Part shown: positions 7,975 to 17,286 of the stretch, piece after piece
How positions within the stretch are numbered: the stretch's first letter is position 1
Layout of the letters: the number at the start of each line of letters is the position of its first letter
Assembly: GCF_030063415.1 (NCBI RefSeq)
Contig: NZ_JASITA010000012.1
Span: 140,073 to 204,072, forward strand
DNA: 64,000 nucleotides
Reading direction: 5' to 3'
DNA from: Streptomyces sp. H27-C3
GTDB taxonomy: Bacteria; Actinomycetota; Actinomycetes; Streptomycetales; Streptomycetaceae
Position numbers and translations under genes: made by a program
The notes under the pieces: generated by a model
What the model saw: the letters and a program-made list of their open reading frames with translations, nothing else
What the model was told of the DNA's origin: nothing
Databases searched by the model: none

Positions 7975-8680
7975 CCAGCCACTTCGAAGGCAGCTCGATC
8001 CGCGTCCCGTCAGCCGAGAACTCCGTTGTACTGAGGCGTTGTTCGCCGCTCGCGAGGACCATCAGGCCGGCCGCGGAGAACAGGCCGGGCACCTCCGCGT
8101 CCGGCATCACGCCCGGCGCGATGCCGTGCGCGAAGATCGGGGCGAGCTTGGGCGGGGGCCCGGCGGGCCCCTGCGCCAGGTCCATCAGCACCGGTCGCGC
8201 CGCCTCCGAGAGCTCCACCACGAACGCCCTGCCCCGCTCCCCCACCAGCACCGCGATCGCGTCGACCAGTGGCTGCCGTTCGGCGGGCTCGCACTGGTGC
8301 AGTACGCCACGCATATAGACCTGCGCGTCACCGAGTTCGGCGTGCAGCCCGCGCACCGACTCCTTGTCCGAGGCGTCGAGCTGCTGGAAGTGGATCCGGC
8401 CGAGCGGGTCGAGGTGCTTGGCGTGCTCGATGGCGGCGGCGGACAGGTCGACGCCGGCCACCCGGGGGTAACGGTCGGCCAGGAAGAGTGTCTGGGTGCC
8501 GTTGCCGCAGCCGAGGTCCAGCATGGCCAGGCCGGGCTCCGGCATGTGCGGCTCGAAGAGGGCGAGATGCAGGCCCACGGTGAGGGCCGGTTCCGCGTCC
8601 CAGAAGACCGACCCGGGCACGCCGGGAGCTTCCCGCCAGAAACCTTCCCAGGCGTCCTTGTACTGACTCGTCACGCTCAT
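7955..8680 (-). CDS. Class I SAM-dependent methyltransferase
   Basis: A 241-residue protein with the Rossmann methyltransferase motifs: MLDLGCGNGTQTLFLA (motif I, S-adenosylmethionine binding), VAGVDLSAAAIEHAK (acidic residue after strand 2) and HFQQLDASD. The N-terminal YKDAWEGFWREAP resembles small-molecule methyltransferases of the thiopurine or class I general type. The substrate is not evident. The 120 bp upstream separate it from the convergently placed end of the SpoIIE gene, so it has its own promoter. Confidence 0.85.
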   Translation of the reverse strand: MSVTSQYKDAWEGFWREAPGVPGSVFWDAEPALTVGLHLALFEPHMPEPGLAMLDLGCGNGTQTLFLADRYPRVAGVDLSAAAIEHAKHLDPLGRIHFQQLDASDKESVRGLHAELGDAQVYMRGVLHQCEPAERQPLVDAIAVLVGERGRAFVVELSEAARPVLMDLAQGPAGPPPKLAPIFAHGIAPGVMPDAEVPGLFSAAGLMVLASGEQRLSTTEFSADGTRIELPSKWLVVGRSQ

Positions 8681-8800
8681 GCCCAGCTCCCCAGGGTGTG
8701 ATCACCGCTCTGACATCACGTCAAGATCGGTCTACCGCTCCTGGGTTACGCCGACAAGCCCTCGGCGCGTTCTTTCACCCGGCGTACGATCCGGTGCACT

Positions 8801-11296
8801 TCACGCACGCCCCGGCGCACGACTCGCACGCCTCATCCGTCCGCCCCGCCCCTGGTAGGGCAGTGGCACCTCGAACCACACCATCTTGCCGTCGCCGGTT
8901 CGGCTGGTGCCCCACTCCCGCGCCAGCGCGCTCACCACGGCAAGCCCGCGCCCCCTCTCGTCGTCGGGCCCCGCGCTCGTCAGCGCCGGCAGGGTGTGGC
9001 TGTCGTCCTCGACCTCGCAGAGCAGTACGTCGGTGCGTACGAGGCGCAGCTCGACCGGGCGCCGCCGGGCGTGCCGGACCGCGTTGGTGACGATCTCGCC
9101 GACCAGCAGCTCCACCTGGTCCGTCACCTCTTCGACGCCCCAGACGGCCAGCTGTCCCCGCACCAGCCGCCGCGCCCGGCCCGCCTCCCGCGGGTCGCGT
9201 GCCAGCTGCCACACCGCCACGTCCTGCTCAGGGATGCCGTTGAGCCTGGCCATCAGCAGCGCGACGTCGTCCTTGCGTCCGCCCCGGCCCTCTTTCCAGG
9301 ACGACGCGGCCAGGGCGCGGATGATGGTGTCGCAGGCGTCGTCCATCGACGCCGCCGGGTGCGCCGCCGACTCGCACAGCGCCGCCAGCCCCACACCGAT
9401 GTCCTCGCCCCGCACCTCGACCAGACCGTCGGTGCACATGATGAGGCGGTCGCCGGGCTCGACGGGGATCCTTACGGACTCGAAGGGAACTCCGCCGACC
9501 CCGATCGGCGCGCCCGTCGGCAGGTCGAGGAGATCACTGTGGCCGTCGGCGGCCCGCACGACCACGGGCGGGATGTGTCCCGCGTTCGCCATCAGCAGTT
9601 CGCTGCGGATCGGGTCGTATACGGCGTACAGACAGGTCGCCAGGTAGTGCTCCCCGAGACGCTGGGCCAGGTCGTCGAGATTGCGCAGAAGCTGCTCGGG
9701 CGGCAGGTCGAGGGCCGCCATCGTCTGCACGGCCGTACGCAACTGGCCCATCATGGCTGCCGAGTTGAGGCCGTGCCCCATGACGTCGCCGACAACCAGT
9801 GCGGTCCGTGACCCGGGCAGCTTGATGGAGTCGAACCAGTCGCCGCCGACACGCCCCAGGAGGGTGCCGGGGAGATAGCGCGTCGCCGTGTCGCAGCCGG
9901 CCATCCTGGGCGCGATCTTCGGCAGCATGCTGTCCTGGAGGGTCTCGGCGACGGTCTCCTGGTGCGTGTACATGCGGGCGTTGTCGAGGACCAGACCGGC
10001 GCGGGCGGCCAGTTCGGCGCCGGTGACCCGGTCCATGTCGTTGAACAGGGCGCGCCCGGGGTGACGCAGCAGAATCATGAATCCCAGCACCACATTGCGG
10101 GCCTTGAGCGGCACCACCAGCATCGAGCGGCCGTTGATCAGCGGGCGAATGTCGCGCTTCTCGAACTGGGAGGCGATGGCGGTTCCCATCTCCTCGCTGA
10201 TGCGCGGCACCAGCACCGGGTCGCCCGTGGTCATGCACTGGAAGAAGGGCGTCTGCACCGGGAAGGGCATCGACTCGCCGACCGGCACCACGTCGTCCCA
10301 GCGCCCCGGCGCGTCGACATGCTCCACGGCGACGCGGTACCACATGGTGGTCGCGTCCGGCGGCCCGTCGGGGAAACCCTCGCCCGCGATGACCTGCTCG
10401 CGCAGATAGGTGCCCGCGACATCGGTGAAGCGCGGCACCACGGCCGCGCTGACCTCCAGGATCGTGCGGGAGAGATCGAGCGAGGAACCGATGCGTCCGC
10501 TCACCTCGTTGAGGAATTCGAGCCGCTCGCGGACCGCCGCGTATTCGAGGTCGAGGTCCTCCTCGGGCGGTGCGATCACGGGCCGCTCCCCGGCTGCCGC
10601 GGTGGCCCGCCGGCGCGCTCCGCGCTCCGCCCGTCGCGGCACACCCCAGTCGGGCGTGACGGGCACCCGGTCGTGCCGACTGAACTCCAGCACGGGGTAG
10701 CCAAGTTCGAGCACTTGGGCGACGATCCGGCCCGATTCGCCCACGCTCATGCTCGGCAGGATCTCGGGCAGCCCCCCGGCCAGCTCCTCGGCACCGCTGA
10801 ACTCGGTGTGCAGGGCGAATCCGGGCGCTATCCGCTCCGTACCGTCCTCGCCCTGGCCGCTTTCGTCCGCGTGCTCCCTCTCCAACTGGGCGGCGTCCGC
10901 GGCGAGTACAAGCAGGCGCTCGGGTCCCGGCCCGACCAGCGGGTAGGCCCACCACAGCACATCGAGCGGCGCGCGCCCCGGCTCGGAGAGACTGGCCCGG
11001 CCCGCGGCAGGATAGGCGGTGAGCCCGTTCAGCGAGTCGTCGAGCCCCGGGCCCAGCCCCTCGTAGGACTCGTACGCCGTGTAGGCGGCGTCGTCGGCGA
11101 GCGCACCGGAGACCGGCATCAGGTCGGTCGCGGGACAACCCACCGCTTCCTCCCGGGCAGGCCCGAACAGCCGCCGCGCACCGGTCGACCAGTGCGACAC
11201 CAGTCCGGCGCCGTCCACGACGACCACGGCAAGCGGAATCCGGCCGGTGACAGCCTGCTGCGGCTGCGCCGGCGGAGTACCACGGTCCATGTCCAT
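8801..11296 (-). CDS. SpoIIE-type PP2C phosphatase with PAS, GAF and HATPase domains
   Basis: 831 residues from the ATG at 11296 (MDMDRGTPP); a second ATG lies two codons on. Domain order: a PAS sensor at about 15-110 (IPLAVVVVDGAGLVSHWSTGARRLFG), a GAF domain around 280-420, the SpoIIE/RsbU PP2C phosphatase around 440-650 (GGDWFDSI, VGDVMGHG and TDGLVEVRG metal motifs), and an RsbW-like histidine-kinase-type ATPase at the C-terminus (ELLVGEIVTNAVRHA, RGRGLAVVSALA). Such proteins control sigma factors by dephosphorylating anti-anti-sigma factors, the ATPase part acting as the anti-sigma kinase. No partner genes are adjacent, so it is an orphan. The frame continues upstream through the 60-bp repeat, but no good start exists there. 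Confidence 0.93.
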   Translation of the reverse strand: MDMDRGTPPAQPQQAVTGRIPLAVVVVDGAGLVSHWSTGARRLFGPAREEAVGCPATDLMPVSGALADDAAYTAYESYEGLGPGLDDSLNGLTAYPAAGRASLSEPGRAPLDVLWWAYPLVGPGPERLLVLAADAAQLEREHADESGQGEDGTERIAPGFALHTEFSGAEELAGGLPEILPSMSVGESGRIVAQVLELGYPVLEFSRHDRVPVTPDWGVPRRAERGARRRATAAAGERPVIAPPEEDLDLEYAAVRERLEFLNEVSGRIGSSLDLSRTILEVSAAVVPRFTDVAGTYLREQVIAGEGFPDGPPDATTMWYRVAVEHVDAPGRWDDVVPVGESMPFPVQTPFFQCMTTGDPVLVPRISEEMGTAIASQFEKRDIRPLINGRSMLVVPLKARNVVLGFMILLRHPGRALFNDMDRVTGAELAARAGLVLDNARMYTHQETVAETLQDSMLPKIAPRMAGCDTATRYLPGTLLGRVGGDWFDSIKLPGSRTALVVGDVMGHGLNSAAMMGQLRTAVQTMAALDLPPEQLLRNLDDLAQRLGEHYLATCLYAVYDPIRSELLMANAGHIPPVVVRAADGHSDLLDLPTGAPIGVGGVPFESVRIPVEPGDRLIMCTDGLVEVRGEDIGVGLAALCESAAHPAASMDDACDTIIRALAASSWKEGRGGRKDDVALLMARLNGIPEQDVAVWQLARDPREAGRARRLVRGQLAVWGVEEVTDQVELLVGEIVTNAVRHARRRPVELRLVRTDVLLCEVEDDSHTLPALTSAGPDDERGRGLAVVSALAREWGTSRTGDGKMVWFEVPLPYQGRGGRMRRASRAPGRA

Positions 11297-11390
11297 TGGG
11301 GGGTGCAGGCTCCCTTCCCGCCGCCAGGATCTACGGTCCTCACCACCGTACGACCATCGGACCTCCGCGCGGGAGCCAACGACCGAAAAG

Positions 11391-11538
11391 GTCGTGCGCC
11401 CGCGCGCACGGCCTTGCCAGCGAGGCGACCGGCCGAGCATCAGCATATTCGTCGTGCGCCCGCGCGCACGGCCTTGCCAGCGAGGCGACCGGCCGAGCAT
11501 CAGCATATTCGTCGTGCGCCCGCGCGCACGGCCTTGCC
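11391..11538. repeat. Perfect 60-bp tandem repeat, 2.5 copies, with embedded hairpins
   Basis: The units 11391-11450 and 11451-11510 are identical, and 11511-11538 repeats the first 28 bases. Each copy begins GTCGTGCGCCCGCGCGCAC, which contains the hairpin GTGCGC-CCGC-GCGCAC, and each full unit ends in the AT-rich CAGCATATTC. The block fills the gap between the start of the SpoIIE gene and the end of the MFS gene (both minus). The last hairpin, 11514-11529, lies 36 bases past the MFS stop codon, where a terminator would be expected. Confidence 0.95.
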
Positions 11539-11564
11539 CTCTGCTCCGGCGGACATCCTCACTG

Positions 11565-13976
11565 TCAGTCCTCGTGGCCCAGTTGGAGATCGCGTTCGGT
11601 GCGTCCGCCACCCGCGACCTGAAGCACGGTGGCCACCGGCGGGTACCCCGCGGCAATCACCGTGTACTCACCGGAGGAGAGGTCGACGAAGCGGAAAGTC
11701 CCGTCGGGGCCCGTGGTCAGGGTGTCCACGACGTTGCCCGCGACGTCCAGGAGCGTCACGCGCGCGTCCTCGACCGGCCGGCCGGCACTGCCCCGTACGG
11801 TGCCGCGCAGCACCGCGCCGCCCGCCAGTTCGATGTCCTGCCGGGTCTCGCGCGCGGCCTGCAGGCTCACCGGGAGCGCGGCGGGGCGGAACGCGGGGGC
11901 GCTCGCGGCCAGGGTGTACTCCCCCGCCACCAGCTCGGTGATCAGGTAGCCGCCCTCGCGTCCGGTGCGGGTGGAGGCGACGACGTCGCCGCGCACGTCG
12001 GTGAGGGTCACCGCGGCGTCGCGCACCGGACTGCCGTCCGCCGTGCGGACGACCCCGGAGAGCCGGCCCGCGCCGCCGAGCACCACATCGAGGTCCACGG
12101 TCCGTTCGCCGACGGTGACGGTGACCGCCTGCGGCTGGTGTCCGCCGGCCGCCGCGATCAGGACGTACGCCCCGGCTCCCGGCACGCTCATCGCGTACCG
12201 CCCGTCGTCGCCGCTCGCGCCGCGCCCGACCTGCCGTCCCGTCACGTCGATGAGCGTGAGGGCAGCGCGCGGGACGGTGCTGCCGTCGTGGTGCTGGACC
12301 GTTCCGCAGACCGGGACGCCCGACAGGTAGGGCGCGGCGATGCGGGCCGCGGGGACGGCCGCGGGCTCGGCTGTGGGGGCGTTGTGGGACACCAGCGGTT
12401 TCTCCTTGAGGAAGCAGGCGATGAGCAGGCCGAGCACGAGCACCGGCACGAGGTAGAGGAAGATCCGCGGCATCGCCTCGGCGTACGCCTCGATGTAGGC
12501 GTCGCGCAGGGCGGGCGGCATGGCGTGCACCAGCTGTGGGGTGATGCCCGTCGGATCGGGCAGGCCCGCGCCCGCGGGCAGTTTGCCGGCGAGGGCGTCG
12601 GTGAGGCGTCCCGCGAAGAGCGTGCCGAAGATGGCCGCGCCGACGCTGCCGCCGATCTGCCGGAAGTAGTTGTTGGCGCTGGTGGCGGTGCCGAGGTCGG
12701 AGGGGTGCACGGAGTTCTGCACGGCGAGGACGAGCACCGGCAGGACCAGACCGATGCCGATGCCGAGGACGGCCATCCAGATGCTGTAGTGCAGCCGGGA
12801 GGTGTCGACTTCGAGGCGGGACAGCAGCCACATGCCGAGCGCGGAACACGCCCCGCCGATGACGGGGTAGATCCGGTAGCGGCCGGTGCGGCTGATGAGC
12901 TGCCCGGAGACGATCGAGGCGATGACGACGCCGCCCATCATCGGCAGCATCAGCAGCCCGGACTCAGTGGCGCTCGCGCCGTCCACCATCTGCAGGAAGG
13001 TCGGCAGATAGCTGGCGGCGCCGAAGAGCGCGATGCCGACGACGGCGCCGACCAGACCGGTGATGTTGAAGATCGAGTCGCGGAACAGCCGTAGCGGAAT
13101 GATCGGTTCGGGCGCATGGTGCTCAACGACCATGAACAGCAGCGTCGTTCCGGCGGCGCCCGAAGCGAGACCCAGGATGACGCGCGAGTCCCAGTCGTAC
13201 TCCGTACCGCCCCAACTGGTCAGCAGGACCAGGCAGGTGGAGGCGGCGGCGAGCAGGATCGCGCCGAGCACATCGAGTCGCGGCCGCACGGTGGGCTTGG
13301 GGAGCTTGAGCACCACGGCGACGACCGCCATGGTGACCAGCCCGAAGGGCACGTTGATGTAGAAGCACCAGCGCCACGAGGCGTGGTCGGTGAAGAAGCC
13401 GCCGAGCAGCGGGCCCGCGACTGACGCGAGGCCGAACGCGGCGCCGATGAGGCCCATGAAACGGCCGCGGTCCCTGGGCGGCACGATGTCCGCGATGATC
13501 GCCTGGACGCCGATCATCAGGCCACCCGCGCCGATGCCCTGGATGGCGCGGAAGGCGATGAGCTGATCCATGGTGCGCGACCAGCCGGCCAGCGCCGAGC
13601 CCACGATGAACACGACGATCGCGAACTGGAAGATGCCCTTGCGGCCGAAGAGATCGCCCAGCTTTCCGTAGATCGGCAGTCCGATCGTGGAGGTGAGCAG
13701 ATAGGCGGTGATCGCCCAGGACATCCGGTCCAGGCCCTGGAGTTCACCGACAATCTTCGGCAGGGCGGTGGCGACGATCATCTGTTCGAGCGCCGCGAGC
13801 AGCAGGGCCAGCATCAGCCCGCAGAAGACCAGCCGGATGCGGTGCGGGCTGAGCGCCTCGGCCTGAACCGGCGCTGTCGCGAGGACGCCCGGTGGCGGGG
13901 GCGCCGCCCCCACCGCCGGTTCGGGGGCGGGCCGCTGCGCGGCCTGCCCGTCCTTCGTCAGAGTGGTCCCGCCCAC
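11565..13976 (-). CDS. DHA2-type MFS exporter fused to three CarboxypepD_reg-like domains
   Basis: 803 residues. About 50-545 is a 14-helix MFS drug/H+ antiporter of the DHA2 class, with the motif A sequence [11 protein letters not shown] and motif C region [14 protein letters not shown]. About 570-800 holds three tandem beta-sandwich units of the carboxypeptidase-regulatory type. Each repeats the pattern xGTVxxxDGxPVxxAxVTLxDxxGxVVxxxxTGxDGxYxxxxLxxGxYTLxAxA, as in [19 protein letters not shown] and [19 protein letters not shown]. The tail should lie on one side of the membrane as an accessory binding module; which side depends on whether the last helix is the 14th. The exported compound is unknown. 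No regulator is adjacent. Confidence 0.9.
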   Translation of the reverse strand: MGGTTLTKDGQAAQRPAPEPAVGAAPPPPGVLATAPVQAEALSPHRIRLVFCGLMLALLLAALEQMIVATALPKIVGELQGLDRMSWAITAYLLTSTIGLPIYGKLGDLFGRKGIFQFAIVVFIVGSALAGWSRTMDQLIAFRAIQGIGAGGLMIGVQAIIADIVPPRDRGRFMGLIGAAFGLASVAGPLLGGFFTDHASWRWCFYINVPFGLVTMAVVAVVLKLPKPTVRPRLDVLGAILLAAASTCLVLLTSWGGTEYDWDSRVILGLASGAAGTTLLFMVVEHHAPEPIIPLRLFRDSIFNITGLVGAVVGIALFGAASYLPTFLQMVDGASATESGLLMLPMMGGVVIASIVSGQLISRTGRYRIYPVIGGACSALGMWLLSRLEVDTSRLHYSIWMAVLGIGIGLVLPVLVLAVQNSVHPSDLGTATSANNYFRQIGGSVGAAIFGTLFAGRLTDALAGKLPAGAGLPDPTGITPQLVHAMPPALRDAYIEAYAEAMPRIFLYLVPVLVLGLLIACFLKEKPLVSHNAPTAEPAAVPAARIAAPYLSGVPVCGTVQHHDGSTVPRAALTLIDVTGRQVGRGASGDDGRYAMSVPGAGAYVLIAAAGGHQPQAVTVTVGERTVDLDVVLGGAGRLSGVVRTADGSPVRDAAVTLTDVRGDVVASTRTGREGGYLITELVAGEYTLAASAPAFRPAALPVSLQAARETRQDIELAGGAVLRGTVRGSAGRPVEDARVTLLDVAGNVVDTLTTGPDGTFRFVDLSSGEYTVIAAGYPPVATVLQVAGGGRTERDLQLGHED

Positions 13977-14209
13977 GTACTGCTCCCCTCGTCACACGCG
14001 CGCCGTCACACCGGCGCCGCCCATTTTTCGCATTACGCGACAACTGGGAGCAAGTCAGACGATTGAGGTGGGAGGCGTACGCGGGCGGTTCCGCCGCCGG
14101 TGGGAGCACCTTCGGCGCACAACCGGACGGTACGGAAAACCACTCGTTCCAGTGAGAGCGCGTCAATCCCGGAAGGATGACGGCGGGAGCCCGCGGACGG
14201 CGGCGGAGG

Positions 14210-14656
14210 CTACTTCTTCTCCACCTCGGCGGCGAGGTTGACGAGGAGGGCGTCGTAGATCCGGCCGAGGCCCTTGGGCGCGAAGGTCCGCTCGAAGAAA
14301 CCGCCGATGCCGCCGGCGCCGTCCCAGACGGAGGTGACGACGACCTTGGACTTCCCCTCGCCGGCCGGGGTGACGGTCCAGGTGGTGACCATGGACGAGT
14401 TGCGGTCCTTCTCGACGAGCCGGCCGTCGGTCGGCTCGGTCACGTCGAGCAGGCAGTCGCGAACGCGCTTGCTGGTGGCCTGGAGCTTCCAGTGGACGAG
14501 GGTGCCCTCGCCGTCGCCGCCCTCGCGCACCTCGTACTCGCTGAAGTGCTCGGGCAGGACCTTCGCGCGCGCGGCGCGGTAGTCGGCCAGCGCATCGAAC
14601 ACCGTCTCCGCATCCGCCGCGATGATTCGCTCCGTCGTGGCCTCGACCTGCGCCAT
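14210..14656 (-). CDS. SRPBCC family protein (polyketide cyclase/START-like)
   Basis: A 148-residue protein with the helix-grip pattern: ATTERIIAADAETVFDALADY at the start, a central antiparallel sheet (LVHWKLQATSK, MVTTWTVTPAGEGKSKVVVTSVW) and a long C-terminal helix (FFERTFAPKGLGRIYDALLVNLAAEVEKK). The fold binds hydrophobic ligands; no substrate can be inferred. It is divergent from the radical-SAM remnant, sharing a 138-bp promoter region that contains a GAAC-N4-GTTC palindrome. Confidence 0.85.
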   Translation of the reverse strand: MAQVEATTERIIAADAETVFDALADYRAARAKVLPEHFSEYEVREGGDGEGTLVHWKLQATSKRVRDCLLDVTEPTDGRLVEKDRNSSMVTTWTVTPAGEGKSKVVVTSVWDGAGGIGGFFERTFAPKGLGRIYDALLVNLAAEVEKK

Positions 14657-14748
14657 GCCTGTTCCTCCAGCACTCGATTTTCGGGGGGGGTGCGGCTACC
14701 CAACCACCTCCGGTACGAGCGCCCATAATCGGGGTTGCGACGAATAAG

Positions 14749-14762
14749 GGAACATATGTTCC
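14749..14762. promoter_or_regulatory. Perfect 14-bp palindrome resembling a LexA (SOS) box
   Basis: GGAACATATGTTCC lies in the divergent intergenic region, 32 bp upstream of the radical-SAM start. Gram-positive LexA boxes have the core GAAC-N4-GTTC, usually flanked by C and G; here the flanks are G and C, so it is core-perfect but atypical outside. It could serve either divergent gene. Confidence 0.5.
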
Positions 14763-14794
14763 ATTCTGACGTCAGCGCTACCGAGGAGGCGCAC

Positions 14795-15244
14795 ATGCGC
14801 TGGAACAATCTGGCCGAAACCCCCGCTCCGACCGGGGACACCGCGCTCTTCGGGACGGATGCGGTCACGACCCGCACCTTCCTGATGGCCCCCGTCATCC
14901 CCTTCCTCGGCGGCTCCCCCGATCAGCTGCGCGCCACCGTCAAGGCCATCGCCGCCTCGGGCGCGACCTCGGTCACCCCGCTCGTCCTGCATCTGAGGCC
15001 GGGTGCGCGCGAGTGGTTCATGACGTGGCTCGCCGAGCACCACCCCCACCTGGTGCGGCGGTACGAGCGGCTGTACGCCGAGGGGGCGTACGCGCCGAAG
15101 TGGTACCAGCGCCGGATCACCCGCCAAGTGCACGAGCTGGCGACGGAGTTCGGCATAGGCCCAGCAGGTCCTGGCACACCGCGGCGCATCCCCAAGGTCG
15201 AGCGGCCCGAGCCCCCCGGCCCCAAGCAGCTCACCCTCCTCTGA
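14795..15244 (+). pseudogene. Rv2578c-family radical SAM gene with its core deleted in frame
   Basis: 149 codons from the ATG at 14795, with GAGGAGG upstream. The start, MRWNNLAETPAPTGDTALFG then DAVTTRTF, and the whole C-terminal part (LMAPVIPFLGGSPDQLRAT, VLHLRPGAREWFM, APKWYQRRITRQVHELATE) match Rv2578c-type radical SAM proteins of about 340 residues. The roughly 190 residues that should lie between TTRTF and LMAPVIPF are absent, including the CxxxCxxC iron-sulfur motif. The junction is in frame, so a protein could be made, but it cannot do radical chemistry. It may be a recent in-frame deletion or an assembly gap. Confidence 0.8.
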
Positions 15245-15357
15245 CGCCACGCCCACCACAAAACGGCCAGAACAGCTCCTTACGGTTGCTTTTTCGGGCA
15301 CGATGCGGCCGGGGCTGCGGCGCTCGCAGCTGCCATCTCTCCACACTGGGAGGCCAA

Positions 15358-16956
15358 GTGAAAAAACGCGCAGGAATTCTGTTCGCCGTGTCCGCGACGG
15401 TGGCCGGAATGCTTACGGCCGTACCGTCCGCGGGCGCCACCGATCAGGCAGGCTCCACCGCACCGCGCGCCGCACTCAAGTGGACCGGCTGCGCCACCAC
15501 GAACTATCCGAAGCTGGAGTGCTCCTCGGTCGAGGTGCCCCTCGACCACACGGACCCGGGCGGCAGAAAGATCACCCTGGCGCTGTCGCGCGTCAAGCAC
15601 ACCGCGAAGACCTTCCAGGGCCCGCTCCTGGTGAACCCGGGCGGCCCCGGCGGCAGCGGCCTTTCGATGGCCGGGTTCGTGTCGTCCACGCTGCCCAAGA
15701 AGCTCGCCGCGCAGTACGACGTCATCGGCTTCGACCCGCGCGGTGTGGGCAAGAGCAAGCCCGCCCTGAACTGCCGCACCGGGCAGTTCACCCCGGTGCG
15801 GCCGGACTCGGTGCCCACCACCGAGAAGGACGAGCGGGCCAATCTGGCCAGGGCCAAGGCCTTCGCGGACGCCTGCGGCAAGAAGTACGGGGACCTCCTC
15901 CCGCACATCGACACGGTGAGCGCCGCCCAGGACCTGGACGTCATCCGCCAGGCGCTCGGCGCGCAGCAGATCAACTACTTCGGCTACTCCTACGGCACCT
16001 ACCTCGGCGCGGTGTACGCGAAGCTCTTCCCGGAGCGGGTGCGGCGTCTGGCGCTCGACAGCATCGTCGACCCGACGGCCGTCTGGTACGACGCCAACCT
16101 CGCGCAGGACTACGCGTTCGACACCCGGCACAAGGCGTTCGCCGCGTGGGTCGCCAAGCACCAGGCGAGGTACCGGCTCGGCAGCGACCCTGCGAAGGTC
16201 GAGGCCAAGTGGTACGCGATGCGGGCGGCGGTCAAGAAGAGCCCGGCGGGCAAGAAGGTCGGTCCGGCGGAGCTGGAGGACACCTTCCTGCCCGGCGGCT
16301 ACTTCGACGGCTACTGGCCTTATCTCGCCGAGGCGTTCGCGTCGTACGTGAACGACAAGGACTCCAAGCCGCTGGTAGAGGCCTTCGGGAATTTCGCGGC
16401 CGTCGACGCCGCCGGCGGCAACGGGTACTCGGTCTACACCTCGGTGGAGTGCCGGGACGCAGGGTGGCCGCGCGACTGGCACACCTGGCGGGACGACAAC
16501 TGGAAGGTGCACGCCAAGGCGCCCTTCTCCACCTGGAACAACGCCTGGTACAACGCGCCGTGCGCCTTCTGGCCCACCGACTCGCTGGAGGCGCCGAGCG
16601 TCCGCAACCACAAGCTGCCGCCGACGCTGCTCCTGCAGGCGACCGACGACGCGGCCACGCCGTACGAGGGCGGGGTCTCCGTCCACCGCGAGCTGCGCGG
16701 CTCCAGCCTCGTCGTCGAGCAGGGCGGCGGCAACCACGGCATCGCGCTGAGCGGAAACGCCTGCCTCGACCGGTATCTGACGGACTATCTCGCCACGGGC
16801 AAGGTCCCGCGCGCGAGCGGCGGCGGTGAGGCGGACGCGATCTGCAAGGCGCTGCCCGACCCCAAGCCGCTGCCTGCCGATGCGAAGGCGCGCGCGGCGA
16901 AGCAGGACACGTCGAAGGGCAGCACGCTGCACGGCCTGATCGGCTTCCGCGGCTGA
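15358..16956 (+). CDS. Secreted alpha/beta hydrolase, tripeptidyl aminopeptidase type
   Basis: 532 residues from the GTG at 15358 (VKKRAGILFAVSATVAG), a clear Sec signal peptide ending near SAGA; GGGAGG lies 9 bases upstream. The fold is of the Streptomyces TAP/SlpD family: LVNPGGPGGSG oxyanion region, FDPRGVGKS, nucleophile GYSYG (Ser211), ATDDAATPYEGG (Asp) and GGGNHGIA (His), then a C-terminal Cys-containing cap. The family removes tripeptides from secreted proteins or hydrolyses related amides outside the cell. A strong hairpin follows 26 bases after the stop. Confidence 0.93.
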   Translation: MKKRAGILFAVSATVAGMLTAVPSAGATDQAGSTAPRAALKWTGCATTNYPKLECSSVEVPLDHTDPGGRKITLALSRVKHTAKTFQGPLLVNPGGPGGSGLSMAGFVSSTLPKKLAAQYDVIGFDPRGVGKSKPALNCRTGQFTPVRPDSVPTTEKDERANLARAKAFADACGKKYGDLLPHIDTVSAAQDLDVIRQALGAQQINYFGYSYGTYLGAVYAKLFPERVRRLALDSIVDPTAVWYDANLAQDYAFDTRHKAFAAWVAKHQARYRLGSDPAKVEAKWYAMRAAVKKSPAGKKVGPAELEDTFLPGGYFDGYWPYLAEAFASYVNDKDSKPLVEAFGNFAAVDAAGGNGYSVYTSVECRDAGWPRDWHTWRDDNWKVHAKAPFSTWNNAWYNAPCAFWPTDSLEAPSVRNHKLPPTLLLQATDDAATPYEGGVSVHRELRGSSLVVEQGGGNHGIALSGNACLDRYLTDYLATGKVPRASGGGEADAICKALPDPKPLPADAKARAAKQDTSKGSTLHGLIGFRG

Positions 16957-16982
16957 CGGCGCAGGCCGTCCGTCGCTGTCGC

Positions 16983-17020
16983 GCGTGTGCGGGGAGGCGT
17001 TCGCCGCTCCCCGCACACGC
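16983..17020 (+). terminator. Strong hairpin terminator after the secreted hydrolase gene
   Basis: Perfect 13-bp stem GCGTGTGCGGGGA / TCCCCGCACACGC with a 12-base loop, starting 26 bases past the stop codon. It lacks a T-run, as is common in Streptomyces. Confidence 0.8.
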
Positions 17021-17186
17021 GGGAGCCACCGGACGAAAAATCCGGGTGCCCGGCCGCCCCCGCGCCGACTGGTGCCGCGGCAGGTGACGTTTGCCCGTCG
17101 AGGAGCGGTGTCCGGTGCGTGCTCTCGGCGTGCCGGCCGGAAGTCCTCGTACGGGACGTACTTGGGCTTTCGTCCGGTGCGGCGAA

Positions 17187-17227
17187 GGGGGTCCCTCCCT
17201 GTTCGAGCGAAGCCGAGAACTCGGGGG
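17187..17227. repeat. Hairpin of the Streptomyces CGAGCGAAGCCGAG type
   Basis: The block contains GGGGGTCCCTCCC, then GTTCGAGCGAAGCCGAGAAC, then CGGGGG, forming an imperfect inverted repeat around GCGAAGC. Hairpins with a GAGCGAAGCCGAG centre are abundant in Streptomyces intergenic regions (from memory). Only this copy was noticed in the window. Confidence 0.5.
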
Positions 17228-17286
17228 CGCGTGCCGGACACCGCGACGGGCCAGATGTTGCCTGACGCGGCACTAGGGTGCGTGCC

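Larger units (their letters stand above)
16957..17286. other. Intergenic region, no convincing gene
   Basis: These 330 bases hold the terminator at 16983-17020 and a dispersed-repeat-like hairpin near 17187-17227. Several short frames are open on both strands because of the high GC content, but none has consistent third-position bias or a ribosome site. The 10 bases before the acetyltransferase ATG (17287) contain TAGGGT and no Shine-Dalgarno sequence, so its transcript may be leaderless. Confidence 0.6.

Noticed and set aside
11391..11538. 60-bp repeat considered as a CRISPR array
   Set aside because: The repeats are directly adjacent with no unique spacers, and there are no cas genes in the window.
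11297..11656. Upstream extension of the SpoIIE protein through the 60-bp repeat (20-residue repeats NMLMLGRSPRWQGRARGRTT)
   Set aside because: The frame is open only because the unit is a multiple of three; no ribosome site or homology supports the extension, and MDMDRG at 11296 fits a normal start.
9962..11941. Long plus-strand frame opposite the SpoIIE gene
   Set aside because: Antisense shadow; the minus-strand PP2C and ATPase motifs are decisive.
17041..17270. Several short open frames between the secreted hydrolase and acetyltransferase genes
   Set aside because: No consistent third-position bias, no ribosome sites, and the region includes a dispersed hairpin repeat.
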